Shown here one piece after another: positions 9,796 to 16,870 of a stretch of DNA of 64,000 nt; position 1 is the first letter of the stretch, and the number at the start of each line of letters is the position of its first letter. Source of the stretch: CAIWHR01 sp963830485. Lineage in GTDB: Bacteria > Pseudomonadota > Gammaproteobacteria > Burkholderiales > Casimicrobiaceae. The notes beneath the pieces are model-generated. The model did not search any database. It was not told the DNA's origin and saw nothing but the letters and a program-made list of their open reading frames with translations. Position numbers and translations under genes: made by a program. The stretch spans positions 92,741 to 156,740 of the forward strand of contig CAWHNE010000023.1 of the NCBI GenBank assembly GCA_963830485.1. The letters run 5' to 3'.

Positions 9796-11362
9796 CGTTG
9801 TTGTCGGCGCGGTGCACGGCAGTCACGTTGCTGCGCGTCGCCCACGGAATCACCTGGCGGTGCAGCGGCAGGTGGTTCACTTCCGCGTTGTGCGCGAGCA
9901 GCGCTTCGTGGATGTCCTGCATCCGTGACTCGGGTTCCATGTTGACCTTGATCTTCGCCAGCAGCTCGTCGAGCTTCGCGTTCGAGTACCGCCCGTAGTT
10001 GTAGTCGCCGTCGCCCTTGCCGGAATACGTCGCCAGCACGGGCTGCAGGATGAAGATCGCGTCGGTCGTGCCGCCGCCCCAGCCCAGCATGTACGCGCTC
10101 GTCTCGTGCTTCTCGAGCTTGGGGAAGTAGGTCGCGCGCGGCATTGCGTTGACCTTCGTGGTCACGCCGATCTGGCTCCACATCGCGGCGAGCGCCTGGC
10201 AGATCTTCTCGTCGTTGACGTAACGGTTGTTCGGGCAGTCGAGTGTCAACTCGAAGCCGTTCGGATAGCCCGCTTCGACGAGCAGCTTTTTCGCGCGCTC
10301 CTTGTCGTACGGAAGCCGCTTCTCGATCTCCGGGGTCGTCTGCAGCGGCGCGGGCAGCATCGCGCCCGACGGCTTCGCGAGGCCGCGCATCGTGTTCTTC
10401 TGGATCGCGTCGATGTCGATCGCGTGGTAGAGCGCCTGCCGCACGCGCTTGTCCTTGAACGGGTTCTTGCCCTTGACGTTCGAGTACAGGAGCTCGTCGC
10501 GATACTGGTCGAGCCCGATGAACACGATCCGATTCTCGGTACCCTCGAGAATCTTGATGCCGGACGTCTGCGCGAGGCGCGGCACGTCCTGCGGCGGCGG
10601 GTCGTTGACGAGATCGACCTCGCCCGAAATCAGCGCGGCCACGCGCGTCGCGTCGGAGACGATCGGCGTGTAGATCACCTCGTCGGCATTGCCTTCGAAG
10701 CGGCCGTCCTTGATGCCCCACCAGTTCGGATTCTTGACGAGCACGGTCTTCACGTCAGGCTCGCGCGCCTTCAGCATGTAGGGTCCCGTGCCGTTCGCCT
10801 GGCGCGCGGTGATCATGTCCTCCTTCTGCGTGTAGTTCTGCGGCTTGGTCGCCCGGTTCTTCTCGCACCAGGCCTTGCTCATGATGTTGATCGTGCCGAT
10901 GTGCTCGAGCTCGATCGGGTTCGGCCCATTCGTCGTGAACTCGACGGTCAGGTCGTCGATCTTCTTCGGTATTCCGGAGGCATTCGCGTACACGCGGAGC
11001 TGCGAAGTGTCGGAGCGCGCGCGCTCGAAGCTGAACACGACGTCGTCGGCGGTGAACGGCGTACCGTCGTGGAACTTGACGCCCTGGCGCAGCTTGAACC
11101 GCCACGTCGTCGGGTTGACCCGCGTCCACGATTCGGCCAGCGCCGGGATCTGGCCCAGCTTCTTGTCGCGGACCAGCAGGAATTCGTAGACGAGCTGGTT
11201 GATGTTGTTGGTCAGGTTCTCGTTCTGCGAATGCGGGTCGGTCGTCTGCATGTCGCCGCGGCCGGCCCAACGCAGCGTCTTCGCATCGGCGGTAGGTGCG
11301 GCGAGGGCGAAGGCGGCGGCGAGCGAGACGGCGAGCGCCGCGGTGCGAATCGATCGGGTCAT
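9767..11362 (-). CDS. ABC transporter substrate-binding protein, family 5 (peptide/nickel type)
   Basis: About 531 residues. Signal peptide MTRSIRTAALAVSLAAAFALA with cleavage near ADAKTLRWAG. Family 5 (DppA/OppA/NikA-like) features include LRWAGRGDMQTTDPHSQNEN, PALAESWTRVNPTTWRFKLR, GVKFHDGTPFTADDVVFS and AYMLGWGGGTTDAIFIL, typical of periplasmic receptors that capture peptides or similar solutes for an ABC importer. I chose the ATG at 11362, after GAGGAGGAGCCC, rather than the in-frame ATG at 11431, because it starts the signal peptide. No permease or ATPase genes are adjacent, so it is an orphan receptor here. Ligand unknown. Its promoter must lie in the 114 bases shared with divergent hrpA. 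Confidence 0.9.
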   Translation of the reverse strand: MTRSIRTAALAVSLAAAFALAAPTADAKTLRWAGRGDMQTTDPHSQNENLTNNINQLVYEFLLVRDKKLGQIPALAESWTRVNPTTWRFKLRQGVKFHDGTPFTADDVVFSFERARSDTSQLRVYANASGIPKKIDDLTVEFTTNGPNPIELEHIGTINIMSKAWCEKNRATKPQNYTQKEDMITARQANGTGPYMLKAREPDVKTVLVKNPNWWGIKDGRFEGNADEVIYTPIVSDATRVAALISGEVDLVNDPPPQDVPRLAQTSGIKILEGTENRIVFIGLDQYRDELLYSNVKGKNPFKDKRVRQALYHAIDIDAIQKNTMRGLAKPSGAMLPAPLQTTPEIEKRLPYDKERAKKLLVEAGYPNGFELTLDCPNNRYVNDEKICQALAAMWSQIGVTTKVNAMPRATYFPKLEKHETSAYMLGWGGGTTDAIFILQPVLATYSGKGDGDYNYGRYSNAKLDELLAKIKVNMEPESRMQDIHEALLAHNAEVNHLPLHRQVIPWATRSNVTAVHRADNNVIPYWVTIQ

Positions 11363-11476
11363 GGGCTCCTCCTCAAGTGACGTCGGACCGGCGGGGCATG
11401 TCGCCGCCGCCTTTCGAATGGCCGCGATCATAACCCCGCCGCCCCGCGGAAGGTAGAATCCGGTCGCCCCCGCCGC

Positions 11477-14400
11477 ATGCCCGCGCCTTCTCCTGCCGCC
11501 CGCCTGATCGCGCTGCTCCCCGAAACGATGGCGGCGGACGCGCAGGTGCTCGCGCGCCGGATCGAGCGCGCGCGCCGCGGTCCGGCGGCCGCGTCCGAGT
11601 GGGCGCGGATCGAGGCGACGGTCGCGCGCTCGGTCGAGCGGCGGCGGGCGCGTGCGGCGCGACGTCCTGCGGTCTCATATCCCGCGGAGCTGCCGGTCGC
11701 GCAGCGGGCTGACGAGATCGCGGCGGCGATCCGCGCGCACCCGGTCATCATCGTCTGCGGCGAGACGGGCTCCGGCAAGACCACGCAGCTTCCGAAGATC
11801 TGTCTCGCGCTCGGCCGCGGCGAGCGCGGTCTCATCGGCCACACGCAACCGCGGCGCATCGCCGCGCGCGCGGTCGCCGCCAGAATCGCGCACGAGCTCG
11901 GCACGTTGCCCGGCGAGGCGGTCGGCTACAAGGTTCGCTTCGCCGACCACACGAAGCCCGACGCATTCGTCAAGCTGATGACTGACGGCATCCTCCTCGC
12001 GGAAACGCAGGGCGATCCGCTACTCGTCGCCTACGACACGATCATCGTCGACGAGGCGCACGAGCGCAGCCTCAACATCGATTTCCTGCTGGGCTACCTC
12101 AAGGAGCTGCAGCCGCGGCGGCCCGACCTCAAGGTCATCGTGACGTCGGCCACGCTCGACGCCGACCGCTTCGCGCGCCACTTCGGCACGGGTGACGCGC
12201 CCGCGCCCGTGATCGAGGTGTCGGGCCGCGTGTTCCCGGTCGAGGTCCGCTACCGCCCGCTCGCGACCGGCGACGTCGAGGCGGACGACGAGGAGGAACT
12301 CGAGGATGCCGTGGTGTCCGCCGCGGAGGACCTGTGGCGCGAGGGGCCTGGCGACATCCTGGTCTTCCTGCCGGGCGAGCGCGAGATTCGCGAGACGGCG
12401 GCGCTGCTCGGCAAGAGCCTCGCGCGCCGCCCGTACGCGTCCGCGGTCGAGATCCTGCCGCTCTACGCGCGCCTCACGGTCCCCGAGCAGCAGCGCGTGT
12501 TCGCGCCGTCGCGCGGGCGCCGGATCGTGCTCGCGACCAACGTCGCCGAGACCTCGCTCACCGTCCCCGGCATCCGCTACGTGATCGACTCCGGGCTCGC
12601 GCGCGTCAAGCGCTACTCGCTGCGCAACAAGACAACGCTCCTCATGGTCGAGAAGATCGCGCAGGCCGCGGCGAAGCAGCGCGCGGGACGCTGCGGGCGC
12701 GTCGCCGCGGGCATCTGCGTGCGGCTCTACGGTGAGGACGATTTCGACGCGCGTCCGCCGTATACCGACCCCGAGATCCTCCGGAGCTCGCTCGCGGCGG
12801 TGATCCTGCGGATGGCGGCGCTGGGCCTGACCACCGTCGACGCGTTCCCGTTCGTCGAGCCGCCGTCGCCGCGCGCGATCGCCGACGGCTTCCAGCTGCT
12901 GCAAGAGCTGGGCGCGGTCGACGAGCTGCGCGCACTGACGCCGCTCGGGCGCGAGCTCGCGCGGTTGCCGGTCGATCCGCGCGTGGGCCGGATGATCGTC
13001 GCCGCGCGCGACGGCCACTGCACGGCCGAGGTGCTCGTGATCGCGAGCGCGCTGTCGGTCCCCGATCCGCGCGATCGTCCGCTCGCGAAGCAGCAGGCGG
13101 CCGACGAGGCGCACCGGCTGTTCCGGGACGAGCGCTCCGATTTCCTCGCGTTCCTGGCGCTGTGGGAGTTCTTCGGCGCGCGCCTCGCCGAGAAGCTCTC
13201 GCACCGGCGGCTCGTCGACGCGTGCCGTGCGCAGTTCGTGTCGTACCTGCGGCTCACCGAATGGCGCGACGTCCACGCGCAGCTCGCGCACGAGCTCGCC
13301 GAGCTGGGCTGGAGATGGGAGGCGAAGCTCCCGACAACGATCGACGCCGCGCGCTACCGCACAATCCACGAAGCGCTGCTCGCCGGGCTCCTCGGCAACA
13401 TCGGCACGAAGGACACCGACGGCGACGGCTACCAGGGCGCGCGCGGGACGCGCTTCCACCTGCACCCGGGCTCCGGGCTCGCGAAGAAGGGCCCCAAGTG
13501 GGTGCTCGCGGCCGAGCTCGTCCAGACCTCGCGCCTCTACGCGCGGTGCGCGGCCCAGGTGGATCCCGAATGGATCGAGAAGGTCGCGGGCGACCGGGTG
13601 ACGCGCGACTACTTCGAGCCGCGCTGGGACGCCGAGCGCGGCGAGGTCGTCGCGAGCGAGCGCGTCTCGCTCTACGGACTCACGCTCGCGCCGCGGCGCC
13701 GTGTGTCGTTCGGACGCATCGATCCGACGGCCGCGCGCGAGGTGTTCATCCGCGAGGCGCTCGTTCCGGGCGCGCTCGCGACGCGCGGCAAGTTCCTCGC
13801 CCACAACCGCGCGCTCGTCGCCGAGGTCGCGGCGCTCGAGCACAAGGCGCGGCGACAGGACGTGCTGGTCGACGACGCGGTCATCGCGAACTTCTACGCC
13901 GAGCGGCTGCCCGAGGGCATCCATTCGCTCGCTTCCTTCGAGCGATGGCGCGAAGCCGCCGAGCGCGCGGATCTGCGCACGCTGTACGTCACGCGTGAGG
14001 TCCTGATGCGCCACGCCGCCGCGCACGTGACCGAGGCGCTGTTTCCGGAATCGATCACGATGGCGGGCACGACGCTGCCACTCAAGTATCGCTTCGCGCC
14101 GGGCCATCCGCAGGACGGGCTCACGCTGACGGTGCCGCTTGCGCTCCTGAACCAGGTCGACGCGGCGCGGCTGTCGTGGCTCGTGCCAGGCATGATCCGC
14201 GAGAAGGTCCTGCTTCTGCTGAAGGCGCTGCCCAAGAGCGTGCGCACGCGCCTCATGCCGCTGCCGGAGTCCGTCACTGCGTTCCTCGAGGCGGAGGCGC
14301 CGGGGACGCGGTCGGTTCACGACGCGCTGCGCGCGTGGCTTGCGACACGGTTGCGCGAAACGCTGCCGGCCGACGTCTGGAGTGCGTCCGCGCTGCCGCC

Positions 14401-15397
14401 GCACCTCGCGGTCAACGTCCGCGTCGTCGACGCGGCCGGCACCGAGCTCGCGAGCGGACGCGATCTCGCGCTACTGCGCGCGCAGCTGGGTCCCGCGGCC
14501 CAGCTCTCGTTCGCGCAGGCGGGCCCGCCGGTCGAGCGGCGCGGCCTCAAGCGCTGGGACTTCGGCGACCTGCCCGAGTCGCTCACGCGCGAGCGCGGCG
14601 GCCAGCGGATCACGGGCTACCCCGCGCTCGTCGACGATGGCGATTCCGTTTCGATCGCGCTGTCCGACACGCGCGAGGCCGCCGACGCCAGCACGCGTGC
14701 CGGCGTCGTCCGGCTGATAGGCCTAGCGACTGCGGATGCGCTCAAGCGTTACGAGAAGGGCGCAAGCGGCTTCGGGCAGGCGGCGCTGCAGCTCAAGACG
14801 TCGATAGCGACCGATGTGTTGCTCGCGGACGTCCTCGCCGGGGTGCGCGATCGCGCCTTCGTCGGTGACGACGCGCTGCCGCGGTCCGAGTCCGCGTTCG
14901 CGCTGCAAGTGAAGCGCGCGCGCACGCGGTTACCCGCCGTCGCCGAGGGCGCGTTCCGACTCTTGGGCGAAATCGCCGCGGCGCACCACGCGCTCTCGCA
15001 GCGCATCGCGAGCCTGCCGCCCGCGCTGTCGAGACTCGCCGCTTTCGCGCGGGCGCGGCGCGATGCGCTGGTGCATCCGGGCTTCGTCCGGGCGACGCCG
15101 TGGGCGCAGCTCGGCCACGTGCCGCGCTATCTGACCGCGCTCGACCGCCGCCTCGCCAAGGCACAGGAACAGCCGACGCGCGACGCCCGGCACGCCGGCA
15201 CCGTCGCCGAGTGGTGGCGGCGCTACGACGAGCGCCTCGAGCGCAATCGGGGGGCGGGGCGCTCCGAGCCCGGGCTCGAGGCGTTCCGCTGGCTGCTCGA
15301 GGAGCTTTCGGTGTCGCTCTTCGCCCAAGAGTTGCGGACTCCGTTCCCGGTATCCTACAAGCGCTTGGAACGGGCTTGGGCCGAGATGGATCGGTGA
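11477..15397 (+). CDS. hrpA: ATP-dependent RNA helicase HrpA (DEAH box)
   Basis: 1306 residues, close to the ~1300 of E. coli HrpA. Walker A GETGSGKTTQLPK (about residues 95-107), DEAH in IIVDEAHERSLN (about residue 192), motif III VTSATLD, and motif VI region QRAGRCGRV. Then come the helicase-associated, OB-fold and long HrpA-specific C-terminal domains (LARLPVDPRVGRMI; LPLKYRFAPGHPQDGLTLTVPL). HrpA-type helicases unwind structured mRNA and, in E. coli, rescue stalled ribosomes. Start ATG at 11477. The stop TGA (15395-15397) is directly followed by a REP-like repeat into which an IS110-family element has inserted. Confidence 0.97.
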   Translation: MPAPSPAARLIALLPETMAADAQVLARRIERARRGPAAASEWARIEATVARSVERRRARAARRPAVSYPAELPVAQRADEIAAAIRAHPVIIVCGETGSGKTTQLPKICLALGRGERGLIGHTQPRRIAARAVAARIAHELGTLPGEAVGYKVRFADHTKPDAFVKLMTDGILLAETQGDPLLVAYDTIIVDEAHERSLNIDFLLGYLKELQPRRPDLKVIVTSATLDADRFARHFGTGDAPAPVIEVSGRVFPVEVRYRPLATGDVEADDEEELEDAVVSAAEDLWREGPGDILVFLPGEREIRETAALLGKSLARRPYASAVEILPLYARLTVPEQQRVFAPSRGRRIVLATNVAETSLTVPGIRYVIDSGLARVKRYSLRNKTTLLMVEKIAQAAAKQRAGRCGRVAAGICVRLYGEDDFDARPPYTDPEILRSSLAAVILRMAALGLTTVDAFPFVEPPSPRAIADGFQLLQELGAVDELRALTPLGRELARLPVDPRVGRMIVAARDGHCTAEVLVIASALSVPDPRDRPLAKQQAADEAHRLFRDERSDFLAFLALWEFFGARLAEKLSHRRLVDACRAQFVSYLRLTEWRDVHAQLAHELAELGWRWEAKLPTTIDAARYRTIHEALLAGLLGNIGTKDTDGDGYQGARGTRFHLHPGSGLAKKGPKWVLAAELVQTSRLYARCAAQVDPEWIEKVAGDRVTRDYFEPRWDAERGEVVASERVSLYGLTLAPRRRVSFGRIDPTAAREVFIREALVPGALATRGKFLAHNRALVAEVAALEHKARRQDVLVDDAVIANFYAERLPEGIHSLASFERWREAAERADLRTLYVTREVLMRHAAAHVTEALFPESITMAGTTLPLKYRFAPGHPQDGLTLTVPLALLNQVDAARLSWLVPGMIREKVLLLLKALPKSVRTRLMPLPESVTAFLEAEAPGTRSVHDALRAWLATRLRETLPADVWSASALPPHLAVNVRVVDAAGTELASGRDLALLRAQLGPAAQLSFAQAGPPVERRGLKRWDFGDLPESLTRERGGQRITGYPALVDDGDSVSIALSDTREAADASTRAGVVRLIGLATADALKRYEKGASGFGQAALQLKTSIATDVLLADVLAGVRDRAFVGDDALPRSESAFALQVKRARTRLPAVAEGAFRLLGEIAAAHHALSQRIASLPPALSRLAAFARARRDALVHPGFVRATPWAQLGHVPRYLTALDRRLAKAQEQPTRDARHAGTVAEWWRRYDERLERNRGAGRSEPGLEAFRWLLEELSVSLFAQELRTPFPVSYKRLERAWAEMDR

Positions 15398-15442
15398 AGC
15401 GGCGCGAGCGGTGAGCCGGGGCCCCGGGCGCGAAGCGCCAAG
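15398..15442 (+). repeat. REP-like repeat, copy 1, left part
   Basis: The 45 bases after the hrpA stop match the start of the repeats at 21358 and 41269 (AGCGGCGCGAGCGG, then GAGCCGGGGCCCC). They end in a small inverted repeat GGCGC-GAA-GCGCC followed by AAG. The homology breaks at the AG core of the inserted IS and resumes at 16629. Confidence 0.8.
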
Positions 15443-15457
15443 TAACCGTCTGGCGTG

Positions 15458-16420
15458 TCAAGCGTGAGCGTGAGCCGGATCGAACTTCGTGCGCGTCTTG
15501 GCCATGGCGTTGAGGATGGCCAGCAGCTTGCGCATGCAGGCGATCAGTGCGACCTTCTTGAGCTTGCCGGTGGCAAGCAGGCGCTCGTAGAACGCGCGGA
15601 TGGCCGGGTTGTGGCGGGTGGCAGTAAGCGTGGCCATGTAGAGGGTGCGGCGCAACTCGAAGCGCCCGCCGGCAATGCGTCGTCGGCCACGGTGTTGGCC
15701 TGAGTCCTTGGCGTAGGGCGCGACGCCGACCAGCGCTGCGATCTGGCGGCGGTTGAGCCGCCCCAGTTCCGGCAGGTCGGCGATCAGGCTGGCGGCGGCG
15801 ATGGGGCCGATGCCGCCGGCCGATTGCAGCAAGGCGTCCAGTTCGGCGTAGTGCTGGCGGACGTGGGCCACCATCTGGGTTTCGATGTCGTCGAGCTGTT
15901 GGCGCAGCATCGCGATGACGGCCTCGACACTGGGGCGCACGACGGCGATGGCCAGGCGCAGGCGCTGGCGCTCGGAGAGCAGCATGGTAACGAGTTGGCG
16001 GCGCCGCGTAACCAGTGCGGCAAGCTCCTGCTGCATTGCTTCGGGCAGCGGGCGAACGAACCGCGCCACGTCCGCCCGTCGCGCCAAGACTGCGGCCAGC
16101 TCGGCCAAGGTTTGGGCATCGACCCGGTCGGTCTTGGCCAGGCGACCCATGGCACGGGCGAAGTCGCGCGCCTGACGGGGATTGATCACCGCCACCTTCA
16201 GCCCCGCGGCTTGCAGTGCGCAGGCCAGCGCCGCCTCAAAGCCGCCGGTGGCTTCCATCACCACCAGCGTCGCTTGCAGGCCGGCCAGCGCATCGGCCAG
16301 AGCGCTGTGTCCCTCGGGGTCGTTGCTGTAACGCGCGAGCGGCACCACGGCGCCGATCGCGGCCACATCGACGTGCTCGCTGGCCACATCGATGCCTATC
16401 ATCACGCATGAGTCGGACAT
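15458..16420 (-). CDS. IS110-family transposase (DEDD bridge recombinase)
   Basis: 320 residues from the ATG at 16420 (MSDSCVMIGIDVASEHVDVA), which follows AAGGAAGG. The N-terminal RuvC-like DEDD domain shows the first Asp in MIGIDVASE, Glu in VVMEATGGFE, and the Asp pair in KTDRVDAQTL. The C-terminal Tnp_20 domain contains LQSAGGIGPIAAASLIADL and VGVAPYAKDSG, with GRFELRRTLYMATL bearing the region of the catalytic serine in related enzymes. Known members recombine a donor core and a target core under the guidance of an element-encoded bridge RNA. The gene is intact and full length, so the element may be active. An in-frame ATG upstream at 16537 lies partly in the noncoding end and is unlikely. 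Confidence 0.95.
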   Translation of the reverse strand: MSDSCVMIGIDVASEHVDVAAIGAVVPLARYSNDPEGHSALADALAGLQATLVVMEATGGFEAALACALQAAGLKVAVINPRQARDFARAMGRLAKTDRVDAQTLAELAAVLARRADVARFVRPLPEAMQQELAALVTRRRQLVTMLLSERQRLRLAIAVVRPSVEAVIAMLRQQLDDIETQMVAHVRQHYAELDALLQSAGGIGPIAAASLIADLPELGRLNRRQIAALVGVAPYAKDSGQHRGRRRIAGGRFELRRTLYMATLTATRHNPAIRAFYERLLATGKLKKVALIACMRKLLAILNAMAKTRTKFDPAHAHA

Positions 16421-16429
16421 GATCTTCGG

Positions 16430-16615
16430 ATCCCTTCCTTGTAAATGCACGCTCGGCACCGCCGGCGGCCGTAACCGTTCGGGCTTCGTGAAGACCAACG
16501 CGGAGTCCGTGCGCGATCCACTTGGCGACGGGCTCAACGGCCCAAGGGGGTATCAGGCTGCACGGTCCGGTCCGGGTGCCGCAACGGCCATCGAACTTTA
16601 CCGCGCCGGTCCGGG
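16430..16615 (-). ncRNA. Candidate bridge RNA of the IS110-family element
   Basis: Noncoding end upstream of the recombinase, read on the minus strand. Four segments match the element's own target and ends, in this order. Left target guide at 16542-16550 (CCCCCTTGG, nine bases identical to the reconstructed target). Right target guide at 16521-16527 (CGCCAAG, complementary to core plus right target CTTGGCG). Left donor guide at 16471-16478 (ACGGTTAC, equal to the RE end). Right donor guide at 16438-16443 (TACAAG, complementary to core plus LE CTTGTA). This reproduces the target-loop-then-donor-loop order described for IS621. Transcript ends are estimates. The right donor guide lies just before the transposase ribosome-binding site. 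Confidence 0.75.
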
Positions 16616-16628
16616 CTTACCATACAAG

Positions 16629-16715
16629 GGGGAGCGAGCGATCGCGAGTCGCCGCAGCGGCCGACAGCTCCGTGCGATGATCCATTCCGGCCGTGAGGAG
16701 GCCGCGGCGATTTCC
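16629..16715 (+). repeat. REP-like repeat, copy 1, right part
   Basis: GGGGAGCGAGCGATCGCGAG continues the repeat interrupted at 15442. It is followed by TCGCCGCAGCGGCCGAC and, about 35 bases on, GAGGAGGCCGCGG. The same order occurs after 21404 and 41315. Confidence 0.75.
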
Positions 16716-16720
16716 GCGGT

Positions 16721-16750
16721 TTGGCAACCCGAATAGTCCCGTGCTACAGT
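16721..16750 (+). promoter_or_regulatory. Candidate sigma-70 promoter upstream of the DUF1631 gene
   Basis: TTGGCA (16721-16726) and TACAGT (16745-16750) are separated by 18 bases, about 120 bases before the ATG at 16871. They lie just downstream of the split REP-like repeat. Prediction from sequence only. Confidence 0.45.
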
Positions 16751-16870
16751 AACTTAGCGAAAGTTCGTTCGTAAATTTCGAGGTCCGGGGTCCCCGACCG
16801 GACGCTCCACCGGAACGCCGAGCCCGAAAGACCCGGGCGCGGCAGTGCAGCAACGCTCGGCACCACGAGG

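Larger units (their letters stand above)
15443..16628 (-). mobile_element. IS110-family insertion sequence inserted in a REP-like repeat
   Basis: The element is 1186 bases including one core copy. Its ends are inferred from two intact copies of the host repeat. The sequence reads GCGCCA-AG-TAACCGT on the left and CCATACA-AG-GGGGAGCG on the right, so an AG dinucleotide (CT on the transposase strand) sits at both junctions. Removing one copy restores GCGCCAAGGGGGAGCG, close to GCGCCACGGGGGAGCG at 21398. There are no long terminal inverted repeats and no longer target duplication, as expected for IS110. The element carries one recombinase gene on the minus strand, 15 bases from one end, and about 200 noncoding bases at the other end, upstream of the gene. 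This layout is the IS110 (not IS1111) arrangement. Confidence 0.85.

Noticed and set aside
9793..9998. Extension of the CPBP reading frame to 9998
   Set aside because: It is antisense to the conserved C-terminus of the solute-binding protein; the corrected frame stops at 9795.
12020..14404. 794-residue minus-strand open frame inside hrpA
   Set aside because: GC-rich antisense shadow of a clearly conserved helicase.
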